DNA of 64,000 nt from Ectobius pallidus (GCA_964059195.1 CAXKWD010000005.1:139587686-139651685), one strand, 5' to 3'; numbered from the stretch's first letter, positions 33,976-48,079 are shown. Notes: a model not told the origin generated them from the letters alone. Numbers and translations are program-made.

Positions 33976-36900
33976 TTGAAAATATCGAAAAATGCGCCCA
34001 GAATTCCGAGAAAGCTAACCCCTTTGAAAATTTCGAAAAATGCGCCCAGAATTCCGAGAAGGCTAACCCCTTTGAAAATTTCGAAAAATGCGCCCAGAAT
34101 TCCGAGAAGGCTAACCCCTTTGAAAATTTCGAAAAATGAGCCCAGAATTCCGAGAAGGCTAACCCCTTTGAAAATTTCGAAAAATGCGCCCAGAATTCCG
34201 TGAAGTCAAACCCCTTTGAAAATTTCGATTAATGCGCCCAGAATTCCGAGAAGGCTAACCCCTTTGAAAATTTCGAAAAATGCGCCCAGAATTCCGTGAA
34301 GGCTAAGCTCTTTGAAAATTTCGAAAAATGCGCCCAGAATTCCGTGAAGCCTAACCCCTTTGAAAATTTCGAAAAATGCGCCCAGAATTCCGTGAAGGCT
34401 AACCCCTTTGAAAATTTTGAAAAATGCGCCCAGAATTCCGTGAAGCCTAACCCCTTTGAAAATTTCGAAAAATCGCCCATAATTCCGAGAAGGCTAACCC
34501 CTTTAAAAATTTCGAAAAATGCGCCCAGAATTCCGTGAAGGCTAACCCCTTTGAAAATTTCGAAAAATGCTCCCAGAATTCAGAGAAGGCTAACCCCTTT
34601 GAAAATTTCGAAAAATGCGCCCAGAATTCCGAGAAGGCTAACCCCTTTGAAAATTTTGAAAAATGCGCTCAGAATTCCGAGAAGGCTAACCCCTTTGAAA
34701 ATATCCAAAAATGAGCCAGGAATTCCGAGAAGGCTAACCCCTTTGAAAATTTCCAAAATGCGCCCAGAATTCCGAGAAGGCTAACCCCTCTGAAAATTTC
34801 GAAAAATGCCCCCAGAATTCCGAGATGGCTAACCTTTTTGAAAATTTCGAAAAATTCGCCCAGAATTCCGAGAAGGCTAACCCCTTTGAAAATTTCGAAA
34901 AATGCGCCCAGAATTCCGAGAAGGCTAACCCCTTTGAAAATTTCGAAAAATGCGCCCAGAATTCCGAGAAGGCTAACCCCTTTGAAAATTTCGAAAAATG
35001 CGCCCAGAATTCCGTGAAGGCTAACCCCTTTGAAAATATCGAAAAATGCGTCCAGAATTCCGAGAAGTCAAACCCCTTTGAAAATTTCGATTAATGCGCC
35101 CAGAATTCCGAGAAGGCTAACCCCTTTGAAAATTTCGAAAAATGCGCCCAGAATTCCGTGAAGGCTAACCCCTTTGAAAATTTTGAAAAATGCGCCCAGA
35201 ATTCCGAGAAGGCTAACCCCTTTGAAAATTTCGAAAAATGCGCCCAGATTCCGAGAAGGCTAACCCCTTTGAAAATTTCGAAAAATGCGCCCAGAATTCC
35301 GAGAAGGCTAACCCCTTTGAAAATTTTGAAAAATGCGCCCAGAATTCCGTGAAGAATAACCCCTTTGAAAATTTCGAAAAATCGCCCATAATTCCGAGAA
35401 GGCTAACCCCTTTAAAAATTTCGAAAAATGCGCCCAGAATTCCGTGAAGGCTAACCCCTTTGAAAATTTCGAAAAATGGGCCCAGAATTCTGAGAAAGCT
35501 AACCCCCTTGAAAATTTCGAAAAATGCGCCCAGAATTACGAGAAGGCTAACCGTTTTAAAAATTTCGAAAAATGCGCCCAGAATTCCGAGAAGGCTAACC
35601 CCTTTGAAAATTTCGAAAAATGCGCCCAGAATTCCGAGAAGGCTAACCCCTTTGAAAATTTCGAAAAATGCGCCCAGAATTCCGAGAAGGCTAACCCCTT
35701 TGAAAATTTCCAAAAATGCGCCCAGAATTCCGAGAAGGCTAACCGCTTTGAAAATTTCGAAAAATGCGCCCAGAATTCCGTGAAGGCTAACCCCTTTGAA
35801 AATTTCGATTAATGCGCCCAGAATTCCGAGAAGGCTAACCCCTTTGAAAATTTCGAAAAATGCGCCCAGAATTCCGAGAATGCTAACCCCTTTGAAAATT
35901 TCGAAAAATGCGCCCAGAATTCTGAAAAGGCTAACGCCTTTGAAAATTTCGAAAAATGCGCCCAGAATTCAGAGAAGGCTAACCCCTTTGAAAATTTCGA
36001 AAAATGCGCCCAGAATTCAGAGAAGGCTAACCCCTTTGAAAATTTCGAAAAATGCGCCCAGAATTACGAAAAGGCTAACCCCTTTGAAAATTTCGAAAAA
36101 TGCGCCCAGAATTCCGAGAAGGCTAACCCCTTTGAAAATTTCGAAAAATGCGCCCACAATTCCGAGAAGGCTAACCCCTTTGAAAATTTCCAAAAATGCG
36201 CCCAGAATTCCGAGAAGGCTAAACCCTTTGAAAATTTCCAAAAATGCGCCCAGAATTCCGAGAAGACTAACCCCTTTGAAAATTTCGAAAAATGCGCCCA
36301 GAATTCCGAGAAGGCTAACCCCTCTGAAAATTTCGAAAAATGCGCCCAGAATTCCGAGAAGGCTAACCTTTTTGAAAATTTCGAAAAATGCGCCCAGAAT
36401 TCCGAAAAGGCTAACCCCTTTGAAAATTTCGAAAAATGCGCCCAGAATTCAGAGAAGGCTAACCCCTTTGAAAATTTCGAAAAATGCGCCCAGAATTCCG
36501 TGAAGGCTAACCCCTTTGAAAATTTCGAAAAATGCGCCCAGAAATCCGAGAAGGCTAACCCCTCTGAAAATGTCGAAAAATGCGCCCAGAATTCCGAGAA
36601 GGCTAACCTTTTTGAAAATTTCGAAAAATGCGCCCAGAATTCCGAGAAGGCTAACCCCTTTGAAGATTTCGTAAAATGCGCCCAGATTCCGAGAAGGCTA
36701 ACCCCTTTGAAAATTTCGAAAAATGCGCCCAGAATTCCGAAAAGGCTAACCCCTTTGAAAATTTTGAAAAATGCGCCCAGAATTCCGTGAAGGCTAACCC
36801 CTTTGAAAATTTCGAAAAATGCGCCCAGAATTCCGTGAAGGCTAACCCCTTTGAAAATTTCGAAAAATCGCCCAGAATTCCGAGAAGGCTAACCGTTTTA

Positions 36901-37806
36901 AAAATTTCGAAAAATGCGAACAGAATTCCGAGAAGGCTAACCCCTTTGAAAATTTCGAAAAATGCGCCCAGAATTCCGAGAAGGCTAACCCTTTTGAAAA
37001 TTTCGAAAAATGCGCCCAGAATTCCGAGAAGGCTTAACCCCCTTGAAAATTTCGAAAAATGCGCCCAGAATTCCGAGAAGGCTAACCCCTTTGAAAATTT
37101 CGAAAAATGCGCCCACAATTCCGAGAAGGCTAACCCCTTTGAAAATTTCGAAAAATGCGCCCAGAATTCCGAGAAGGCTAACCCCTTTGAAAATTTCGAA
37201 AAATGCTCCCAGAATTCAGAGAAGGCTAACCCATTTGAAAATTTCGAAAAATGCGCCCAGAATTCCGAGAAGGCTAACCCCTTTGAAAATTTCCAAAATG
37301 CGCCCAGAATTCCGAGAAGGCTAACCCCTTTGAAAATTTCCAAAAATGCGCCCAGAATTCCGAGAAGTCAAACCCCTTTGAAAATTTCGATTAATGCGCC
37401 CAGAATTCCGAGAAGGCTAACCCCTTTGAAAATTTCGAAAAATGCGCCCAGAATTCCGAGAAGGCTAACCCCTTTGAAAATTTCGAAAAATGCGCCCAGA
37501 ATTCCGAGAAGGCTAACCCCTTTGAAAATTTCGAAAAATGCGCCCAGATTCCGAGAAGGCTAACCCCTTTGAAAATTTCGAAAAATGCGCACAGAATTCC
37601 GAGAAGGCTAACCCCTTTGAAAATTTCGAAAAATGCGCCCAGAATTCCGAGAAGGCTAACCCCTTTAAAAATTTCGAAAATGCGCCCAGAATTCCGAAAA
37701 GGCTAACCCCTTTGAAAATTTCGAAAAATCGCCCAGAATTCCGAGAAGGCTAACCCCTTTGAAAATTTCGAAAAATGCGCCCAGAATTCCGTGAAGGCTA
37801 ACCACT
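33976..37806. repeat. Domain B unit (about 80 monomers)
   Basis: Spacing is 3831 bp (80 x 48 minus 9). It is a composite: a short head shared with other units, then from about 34340 a copy of 25630-29046. Around 37320-37410 the monomers differ from 28565-28650 although the flanking offset of 8760 is unchanged. Confidence 0.8.
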
Positions 37807-38510
37807 TTGAAAATATCGAAAAATGCGCCCAGAATTCCGAGAAAGCTAACCCCTTTGAAAATTTCGAAAAATGCGCCCAGAATTCCGAGAAGGCTAACCC
37901 CTTTGAAAATTTCGAAAAATGCGCCCAGAATTCCGAGAAGGCTAACCCCTTTGAAAATTTCGAAAAATGAGCCCAGAATTCCGAGAAGGCTAACCCCTTT
38001 GAAAATTTCGAAAAATGCGCCCAGAATTCCGTGAAGTCAAACCCCTTTGAAAATTTCGATTAATGCGCCCAGAATTCCGAGAAGGCTAACCCCTTTGAAA
38101 ATTTCGAAAAATGCGCCCAGAATTCCGTGAAGGCTAATCTCTTTGAAAATTTCGAAAAATGCGCCCAGAATTCTGTGAAGGCTAACCCCTTTGAAAATTT
38201 CAAAAATGCGCCCAGAATTCCGAGAAGGCTAACCCCTCTGAAAATTTCGAAAAATGCGCCCAGAATTCCGAGAAGGCTGACCTTTTTGAAAATTTCGAAA
38301 AATGCGGCCAGAATTCCGAGAAGGCTAACCCCTTTGAAAATTTTGAAAAATGCGCCCAGAATTCCGAGAAGGCTAACCCCTTTGAAAATTTCGAAAAATG
38401 CGCCCAGATTCCGAGAAGGCTAACCCCTTTGAAAATTTCGAAAAATGCGCCCAGAATTCCGAGAAGGCTAACCCCTTTGAAAATTTTGAAAAATGCGCCC
38501 AGAATTCCGT
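34340..38510. repeat. 4.2-kb duplicated block, copy 2
   Basis: Partner of 25630-29750. It has one extra monomer near 36010 and a patch of different monomers at about 37320-37410. Confidence 0.83.
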
Positions 38511-41333
38511 GAAGCCTAACCCCTTTGAAAATTTCGAAAAATGCGCCCAGAATTCCGAGAAGGCTAACCCCTTTGAAAATTTCGAAAAATGCGCCCAGAA
38601 TTCCGAGAAGGCTAACCCCTTTGAAAATTTCGAAAAATGCGCCCAGAATTCCGTGAAGGCTAACCCCTTTGAAAATATCGAAAAATGCGTCCAGAATTCC
38701 GAGAAGTCAAACCCCTTTGAAAATTTCGATTAATGCGCCCAGAATTCCGAGAAGGCTAACCCCTTTGAAAATTTCGAAAAATGCGCCCAGAATTCCGTGA
38801 AGGCTAACCCCTTTGAAAATTTTGAAAAATGCGCCCAGAATTCCGAGAAGGCTAACCCCTTTGAAAATTTCGAAAAATGCGCCCAGATTCCGAGAAGGCT
38901 AACCCCTTTGAAAATTTCGAAAAATGCGCCCAGAATTCCGAGAAGGCTAACCCCTTTGAAAATTTTGAAAAATGCGCCCAGAATTCCGTGAAGAATAACC
39001 CCTTTGAAAATTTCGAAAAATCGCCCATAATTCCGAGAAGGCTAACCCCTTTAAAAATTTCGAAAAATGCGCCCAGAATTCCGTGAAGGCTAACCCCTTT
39101 GAAAATTTCGAAAAATGGGCCCAGAATTCTGAGAAAGCTAACCCCCTTGAAAATTTCGAAAAATGCGCCCAGAATTACGAGAAGGCTAACCGTTTTAAAA
39201 ATTTCGAAAAATGCGCCCAGAATTCCGAGAAGGCTAACCCCTTTGAAAATTTCGAAAAATGCGCCCAGAATTCCGAGAAGGCTAACCCCTTTGAAAATTT
39301 CGAAAAATGCGCCCAGAATTCCGAGAAGGCTAACCCCTTTGAAAATTTCCAAAAATGCGCCCAGAATTCCGAGAAGGCTAACCGCTTTGAAAATTTCGAA
39401 AAATGCGCCCAGAATTCCGTGAAGGCTAACCCCTTTGAAAATTTCGATTAATGCGCCCAGAATTCCGAGAAGGCTAACCCCTTTGAAAATTTCGAAAAAT
39501 GCGCCCAGAATTCCGAGAATGCTAACCCCTTTGAAAATTTCGAAAAATGCGCCCAGAATTCTGAAAAGGCTAACGCCTTTGAAAATTTCGAAAAATGCGC
39601 CCAGAATTCAGAGAAGGCTAACCCCTTTGAAAATTTCGAAAAATGCGCCCAGAATTCAGAGAAGGCTAACCCCTTTGAAAATTTCGAAAAATGCGCCCAG
39701 AATTACGAAAAGGCTAACCCCTTTGAAAATTTCGAAAAATGCGCCCAGAATTCCGAGAAAATTTCGAAAAATGCGCCCACAATTCCGAGAAGGCTAACCC
39801 CTTTGAAAATTTCGAAAAATGCGCCCAGAATTCCGAGAATGCTAACCCCTTTGAAAATTTCGAAAAATGCGCCCAGAATTCTGAAAAGGCTAACGCCTTT
39901 GAAAATTTCGAAAAATGCGCCCAGAATTCCGAGAAGACTAACCCCTTTGAAAATTTCGAAAAATGCGCCCAGAATTCCGAGAAGGCTAACCCCTCTGAAA
40001 ATTTCGAAAAATGCGCCCAGAATTCCGAGAAGGCTAACCTTTTTGAAAATTTCGAAAAATGCGCCCAGAATTCCGAAAAGGCTAACCCCTTTGAAAATTT
40101 CGAAAAATGCGCCCAGAATTCAGAGAAGGCTAACCCCTTTGAAAATTTCGAAAAATGCGCCCAGAATTCCGTGAAGGCTAACCCCTTTGAAAATTTCGAA
40201 AAATGCGCCCAGAAATCCGAGAAGGCTAACCCCTCTGAAAATGTCGAAAAATGCGCCCAGAATTCCGAGAAGGCTAACCTTTTTGAAAATTTCGAAAAAT
40301 GCGCCCAGAATTCCGAGAAGGCTAACCCCTTTGAAGATTTCGTAAAATGCGCCCAGATTCCGAGAAGGCTAACCCCTTTGAAAATTTCGAAAAATGCGCC
40401 CAGAATTCCGAAAAGGCTAACCCCTTTGAAAATTTTGAAAAATGCGCCCAGAATTCCGTGAAGGCTAACCCCTTTGAAAATTTCGAAAAATGCGCCCAGA
40501 ATTCCGTGAAGGCTAACCCCTTTGAAAATTTCGAAAAATCGCCCAGAATTCCGAGAAGGCTAACCGTTTTAAAAATTTCGAAAAATGCGAACAGAATTCC
40601 GAGAAGGCTAACCCCTTTGAAAATTTCGAAAAATGCGCCCAGAATTCCGAGAAGGCTAACCCTTTTGAAAATTTCGAAAAATGCGCCCAGAATTCCGAGA
40701 AGGCTTAACCCCCTTGAAAATTTCGAAAAATGCGCCCAGAATTCAGAGAAGGCTAACCCATTTGAAAATTTCGAAAAATGCGCCCAGAATTCCGAGAAGG
40801 CTAACCCCTTTGAAAATTTTCAAAATGCGCCCAGAATTCCGAGAAGGCTAACCCCTCTGAAAATTTCGAAAAATGCCCCCAGAATTCCGAGATGGCTAAC
40901 CTTTTTGAAAATTTCGAAAAATTCGCCCAGAATTCCGAGAAGGCTAACCCCTTTGAAAATTTCGAAAAATGCGCCCAGAATTCCGAGAAGGCTAACCCCT
41001 TTGAAAATTTCGAAAAATGCGCCCAGAATTCCGAGAAGGCTAACCCCTTTGAAAATTTCGAAAAATGCGCCCAGATTCCGAGAAGGCTAACCCCTTTGAA
41101 AATTTCGAAAAATGCGCACAGAATTCCGAGAAGGCTAACCCCTTTGAAAATTTCGAAAAATGCGCCCAGAATTCCGAGAAGGCTAACCCCTTTAAAAATT
41201 TCGAAAATGCGCCCAGAATTCCGAAAAGGCTAACCCCTTTGAAAATTTCGAAAAATCGCCCAGAATTCCGAGAAGGCTAACCCCTTTGAAAATTTCGAAA
41301 AATGCGCCCAGAATTCCGTGAAGGCTAACCACT
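37807..41333. repeat. Domain B unit (about 74 monomers) with truncated monomer
   Basis: Spacing is 3527 bp (74 x 48 minus 25); 16 of the missing bases are the truncated monomer at 39749-39780. Bases 38797-39740 copy 35158-36100 (offset 3639), and 39803-39920 repeats the AATGC/CTGAAAAGG order of 39500-39600. Confidence 0.8.
39749..39780. repeat. Truncated 32-bp monomer in domain B
   Basis: Shows the same 16-bp loss between the same GAA repeats as 9064-9095, but in a different variant background (CCCACAATTCC follows). The parental copy near 36110-36157 is intact, so this is a separate event. Confidence 0.95.
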
Positions 41334-44300
41334 TTGAAAATATCGAAAAATGCGCCCAGAATTCCGAGAAAGCTAACCCCTTTGAAAATTTCGAAAAATG
41401 CGCCCAGAATTCCGAGAAGGCTAACCCCTTTGAAAATTTCGAAAAATGCGCCCAGAATTCCGAGAAGGCTAACCCCTTTGAAAATTTCGAAAAATGAGCC
41501 CAGAATTCCGAGAAGGCTAACCCCTTTGAAAATTTCGAAAAATGCGCCCAGAATTCCGTGAAGTCAAACCCCTTTGAAAATTTCGATTAATGCGCCCAGA
41601 ATTCCGAGAAGGCTAACCCCTTTGAAAATTTCGAAAAATGCGCCCAGAATTCCGTGAAGGCTAATCTCTTTGAAAATTTCGAAAAATGCGCCCAGAATTC
41701 TGTGAAGGCTAACCCCTTTGAAAATTTCAAAAATGCGCCCAGAATTCCGAGAAGGCTAACCCCTCTGAAAATTTCGAAAAATGCGCCCAGAATTCCGAGA
41801 AGGCTGACCTTTTTGAAAATTTCGAAAAATGCGGCCAGAATTCCGAGATGGCTAACCCCTTTGAAAATTTTGAAAAATGCGCCCAGAATTCCGAGAAGGC
41901 TAACCCCTTTGAAAATTTCGAAAAATGCGCCCAGATTCCGAGAAGGCTAACCCCTTTGAAAATTTCGAAAAATGCGCCCAGAATTCCGAGAAGGCTAACC
42001 CCTTTGAAAATTTTGAAAAATGCGCCCAGAATTCCGTGAAGCCTAACCCCTTTGAAAATTTCGAAAAATCGCCCAGAATTCCGAGAAGGCTAACCCCTTT
42101 GAAAATTTCGAAAAATGCGCCCAGAATTCCGTGAAGGCTAACCCCTTTGAAAATTTCGAAAAATGGGCCCAGAATTCCGAGAAAGCTAACCCCCTTGAAA
42201 ATTTCGAAAAATGCGCCCAGAATTCCGAGAAGGCTAACCGTTTTAAAAATTTCGAAAAATGCGCCCAGAATTCCGAGAAGGCTAACCCCTTTGAAAATTT
42301 CGAAAAATGCGCCCAGAATTCCGAGAAGGCTAACCCTTTTGAAAATTTCGAAAAATGCGCCCAGAATTCCGAAAAGGCTAACCCCTTTGAAAATTTCGAA
42401 AAATGCTCCCAGAATTCAGAGAAGGCTAACCCATTTGAAAATTTCGAAAAATGCGCCCAGAATTCCGAGAAGGCTAACCCCTTTGAAAATTTCCAAAATG
42501 CGCCCAGAATTCCGAGAAGGCTAACCCCTCTGAAAATTTCGAAAAATGCCCCCAGAATTCCGAGATGGCTAACCTTTTTGAAAATTTCGAAAAATTCGCC
42601 CAGAATTCCGAGAAGGCTAACCCCTTTGAAAATTTCGAAAAATGCGCCCAGAATTCCGAGAAGGCTAACCCCTTTGAAAATTTCGAAAAATGCGCCCAGA
42701 ATTCCGAGAAGGCTAACCCCTTTGAAAATTTCGAAAAATGCGCCCAGAATTCCGTGAAGGCTAACCCCTTTGAAAATATCGAAAAATGCGTCCAGAATTC
42801 CGAGAAGTCAAACCCCTTTGAAAATTTCGATTAATGCGCCCAGAATTCCGAGAAGGCTAACCCCTTTGAAAATTTCGAAAAATGCGCCCAGAATTCCGTG
42901 AAGGCTAACCCCTTTGAAAATTTCGAAAAATGCGCCCAGAATTCCGTGAAGGCTAACCCCTTTGAAAATTTCGAAAAATGCGCCCAGAATTCCGAGAAGG
43001 CTAACCCCTCTGAAAATTTCGAAAAATGCGTCCAGAATTCCGAGAAGGCTGACCTTTTTGAAAATTTCGAAAAATGCGCCCAGAATTCCGAGAAGGCTAA
43101 CCCCTTTGAAAATTTTGAAAAATGCGCCCAGAATTCCGAGAAGGCTAACCCCTTTGAAAATTTCGAAAAATGCGCCCAGATTCCGAGAAGGCTAACCCCT
43201 TTGAAAATTTCGAAAAATGCGCCCAGAATTCCGAGAAGGCTAACCCCTTTGAAAATTTTGAAAAATGCGCCCAGAATTCCGTGAAGCCTAACCCCTTTGA
43301 AAATTTCGAAAAATCGCCCATAATTCCGAGAAGGCTAACCCCTTTAAAAATTTCGAAAAATGCGCCCAGAATTCCGTGAAGGCTAACCCCTTTGAAAATT
43401 TCGAAAAATGCTCCCAGAATTCAGAGAAGGCTAACCCCTTTGAAAATTTCGAAAAATGCGCCCAGAATTCCGAGAAGGCTAACCCCTTTGAAAATTTTGA
43501 AAAATGCGCTCAGAATTCCGAGAAGGCTAACCCCTTTGAAAATATCCAAAAATGAGCCAGGAATTCCGAGAAGGCTAACCCCTTTGAAAATTTCCAAAAT
43601 GCGCCCAGAATTCCGAGAAGGCTAACCCCTCTGAAAATTTCGAAAAATGCCCCCAGAATTCCGAGATGGCTAACCTTTTTGAAAATTTCGAAAAATTCGC
43701 CCAGAATTCCGAGAAGGCTAACCCCTTTGAAAATTTCGAAAAATGCGCCCAGAATTCCGAGAAGGCTAACCCCTTTGAAAATTTCGAAAAATGCGCCCAG
43801 AATTCCGTGAAGGCTAACCCCTTTGAAAATTTCGAAAAATGCGCCCAGAAATCCGAGAAGGCTAACCCCTCTGAAAATGTCGAAAAATGCGCCCAGAATT
43901 CCGAGAAGGCTAACCTTTTTGAAAATTTCGAAAAATGCGCCCAGAATTCCGAGAAGGCTAACCCCTTTGAAGATTTCGTAAAATGCGCCCAGATTCCGAG
44001 AAGGCTAACCCCTTTGAAAATTTCGAAAAATGCGCCCAGAATTCCGAAAAGGCTAACCCCTTTGAAAATTTTGAAAAATGCGCCCAGAATTCCGTGAAGG
44101 CTAACCCCTTTGAAAATTTCGAAAAATGCGCCCAGAATTCCGTGAAGGCTAACCCCTTTGAAAATTTCGAAAAATCGCCCAGAATTCCGAGAAGGCTAAC
44201 CGTTTTAAAAATTTCGAAAAATGCGAACAGAATTCCGAGAAGGCTAACCCCTTTGAAAATTTCGAAAAATGCGCCCAGAATTCCGAGAAGGCTAACCCTT

Positions 44301-45112
44301 TTGAAAATTTCGAAAAATGCGCCCAGAATTCCGAGAAGGCTTAACCCCCTTGAAAATTTCGAAAAATGCGCCCAGAATTCCGAGAAGGCTAACCCCTTTG
44401 AAAATTTCGAAAAATGCGCCCACAATTCCGAGAAGGCTAACCCCTTTGAAAATTTCGAAAAATGCGCCCAGAATTCCGAGAAGGCTAACCCCTTTGAAAA
44501 TTTCGAAAAATGCTCCCAGAATTCAGAGAAGGCTAACCCATTTGAAAATTTCGAAAAATGCGCCCAGAATTCCGAGAAGGCTAACCCCTTTGAAAATTTC
44601 CAAAATGCGCCCAGAATTCCGAGAAGGCTAACCCCTCTGAAAATTTCGAAAAATGCCCCCAGAATTCCGAGATGGCTAACCTTTTTGAAAATTTCGAAAA
44701 ATTCGCCCAGAATTCCGAGAAGGCTAACCCCTTTGAAAATTTCGAAAAATGCGCCCAGAATTCCGAGAAGGCTAACCCCTTTGAAAATTTCGAAAAATGC
44801 GCCCAGAATTCCGAGAAGGCTAACCCCTTTGAAAATTATGAAAAATGCGCCCAGATTCCGAGAAGGCTAACCCTTTGAAAATTTCGAAAAATGCGCACAG
44901 AATTCCGAGAAGGCTAACCCCTTTGAAAATTTCGAAAAATGCGCCCAGAATTCCGAGAAGGCTAACCCCTTTAAAAATTTCGAAAATGCGCCCAGAATTC
45001 CGAAAAGGCTAACCCCTTTGAAAATTTCGAAAAATCGCCCAGAATTCCGAGAAGGCTAACCCCTTTGAAAATTTCGAAAAATGCGCCCAGAATTCCGTGA
45101 AGGCTAACCACT
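41334..45112. repeat. Domain B unit (about 79 monomers)
   Basis: Spacing is 3779 bp (79 x 48 minus 13). Bases up to about 43777 copy 28440-31490 (offset 12287). From about 43797 it switches to a copy of 27730 onward (offset -16067). A unique 47-mer with CTAACCCTTTG lies near 44870 and a GAAAATTATG variant near 44833. Confidence 0.8.
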
Positions 45113-48079
45113 TTGAAAATTTCGAAAAATGCGCCCAGAATTCCGAGAAAGCTAACCCCTTTGAAAATTTCGAAAAATGCGCCCAGAATTCCGAGAAGGC
45201 TAACCCCTTTGAAAATTTCGAAAAATGCGCCCAGAATTCCGAGAAGGCTAACCCCTTTGAAAATTTCGAAAAATGAGCCCAGAATTCCGAGAAGGCTAAC
45301 CCCTTTGAAAATTTCGAAAAATGCGCCCAGAATTCCGTGAAGTCAAACCCCTTTGAAAATTTCGATTAATGCGCCCAGAATTCCGAGAAGGCTAACCCCT
45401 TTGAAAATTTCGAAAAATGCGCCCAGAATTCCGTGAAGGCTAATCTCTTTGAAAATTTCGAAAAATGCGCCCAGAATTCTGTGAAGGCTAACCCCTTTGA
45501 AAATTTCAAAAATGCGCCCAGAATTCCGAGAAGGCTAACCCCTCTGAAAATTTCGAAAAATGCGCCCAGAATTCCGAGAAGGCTGACCTTTTTGAAAATT
45601 TCGAAAAATGCGGCCAGAATTCCGAGAAGGCTAACCCCTTTGAAAATTTTGAAAAATGCGCCCAGAATTCCGAGAAGGCTAACCCCTTTGAAAATTTCGA
45701 AAAATGCGCCCAGATTCCGAGAAGGCTAACCCCTTTGAAAATTTCGAAAAATGCGCCCAGAATTCCGAGAAGGCTAACCCCTTTGAAAATTTTGAAAAAT
45801 GCGCCCAGAATTCCGTGAAGCCTAACCCCTTTGAAAATTTCGAAAAATCGCCCAGAATTCCGAGAAGGCTAACCCCTTTGAAAATTTCGAAAAATGCGCC
45901 CAGAATTCCGTGAAGGCTAACCCCTTTGAAAATTTCGAAAAATGGGCCCAGAATTCCGAGAAAGCTAACCCCCTTGAAAATTTCGAAAAATGCGCCCAGA
46001 ATTCCGAGAAGGCTAACCGTTTTAAAAATTTCGAAAAATGCGCCCAGAATTCCGAGAAGGCTAACCCCTTTGAAAATTTCGAAAAATGCGCCCAGAATTC
46101 CGAGAAGGCTAACCCTTTTGAAAATTTCGAAAAATGCGCCCAGAATTCCGAAAAGGCTAACCCCTTTGAAAATTTCGAAAAATGCTCCCAGAATTCAGAG
46201 AAGGCTAACCCATTTGAAAATTTCGAAAAATGCGCCCAGAATTCCGAGAAGGCTAACCCCTTTGAAAATTTCCAAAATGCGCCCAGAATTCCGAGAAGGC
46301 TAACCCCTCTGAAAATTTCGAAAAATGCCCCCAGAATTCCGAGATGGCTAACCTTTTTGAAAATTTCGAAAAATTCGCCCAGAATTCCGAGAAGGCTAAC
46401 CCCTTTGAAAATTTCGAAAAATGCGCCCAGAATTCCGAGAAGGCTAACCCCTTTGAAAATTTCGAAAAATGCGCCCAGAATTCCGAGAAGGCTAACCCCT
46501 TTGAAAATTTCGAAAAATGCGCCCAGAATTCCGTGAAGGCTAACCCCTTTGAAAATATCGAAAAATGCGTCCAGAATTCCGAGAAGTCAAACCCCTTTGA
46601 AAATTTCGATTAATGCGCCCAGAATTCCGAGAAGGCTAACCCCTTTGAAAATTTCGAAAAATGCGCCCAGAATTCCGTGAAGGCTAACCCCTTTGAAAAT
46701 TTCGAAAAATGCGCCCAGAATTCCGTGAAGGCTAACCCCTTTGAAAATTTCGAAAAATGCGCCCAGAATTCCGAGAAGGCTAACCCCTCTGAAAATTTCG
46801 AAAAATGCGTCCAGAATTCCGAGAAGGCTGACCTTTTTGAAAATTTCGAAAAATGCGCCCAGAATTCCGAGAAGGCTAACCCCTTTGAAAATTTTGAAAA
46901 ATGCGAACAGAATTCCGAGAAGGCTAACCCCTTTGAAAATTTCGAAAAATGCGCCCAGATTCCGAGAAGGCTAACCCCTTTGAAAATTTCGAAAAATGCG
47001 CCCAGAATTCCGAGAAGGCTAACCCCTTTGAAAATTTTGAAAAATGCGCCCAGAATTCCGTGAAGCCTAACCCCTTTGAAAATTTCGAAAAATCGCCCAT
47101 AATTCCGAGAAGGCTAACCCCTTTAAAAATTTCGAAAAATGCGCCCAGAATTCCGTGAAGGCTAACCCCTTTGAAAATTTCGAAAAATGCTCCCAGAATT
47201 CAGAGAAGGCTAACCCCTTTGAAAATTTCGAAAAATGCGCCCAGAATTCCGAGAAGGCTAACCCCTTTGAAAATTTTGAAAAATGCGCTCAGAATTCCGA
47301 GAAGGCTAACCCCTTTGAAAATATCCAAAAATGAGCCAGGAATTCCGAGAAGGCTAACCCCTTTGAAAATTTCCAAAATGCGCCCAGAATTCCGAGAAGG
47401 CTAACCCCTCTGAAAATTTCGAAAAATGCCCCCAGAATTCCGAGATGGCTAACCTTTTTGAAAATTTCGAAAAATTCGCCCAGAATTCCGAGAAGGCTAA
47501 CCCCTTTGAAAATTTCGAAAAATGCGCCCAGAATTCCGAGAAGGCTAACCCCTTTGAAAATTTCGAAAAATGCGCCCAGAATTCCGAGAAGGCTAACCCC
47601 TTTGAAAATTTCGAAAAATGCGCCCAGAATTCCGTGAAGGCTAACCCCTTTGAAAATATCGAAAAATGCGTCCAGAATTCCGAGAAGTCAAACCCCTTTG
47701 AAAATTTCGATTAATGCGCCCAGAATTCCGAGAAGGCTAACCCCTTTGAAAATTTCGAAAAATGCGCCCAGAATTCCGTGAAGGCTAACCCCTTTGAAAA
47801 TTTTGAAAAATGCGCCCAGAATTCCGAGAAGGCTAACCCCTTTGAAAATTTCGAAAAATGCGCCCAGATTCCGAGAAGGCTAACCCCTTTGAAAATTTCG
47901 AAAAATGCGCCCAGAATTCCGAGAAGGCTAACCCCTTTGAAAATTTTGAAAAATGCGCCCAGAATTCCGTGAAGAATAACCCCTTTGAAAATTTCGAAAA
48001 ATCGCCCATAATTCCGAGAAGGCTAACCCCTTTAAAAATTTCGAAAAATGCGCCCAGAATTCCGTGAAGGCTAACCCCT
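45113..48079. repeat. Domain B unit, second 2967-bp copy
   Basis: Reproduces 29047-32013 at offset 16066 throughout. Private differences include AATTTCG instead of AATATCG in the marker at about 45117-45124 and GCGAACAG near 46904. Confidence 0.85.

Larger units (their letters stand above)
27730..34350. repeat. 6.6-kb duplicated block, copy 1
   Basis: Matches 43797-50415 at offset 16067, then 16066 after 44870, then 16065 after 32722; each step is one single-base indel. Monomer order is the same throughout as far as the eye can follow. Confidence 0.85.
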
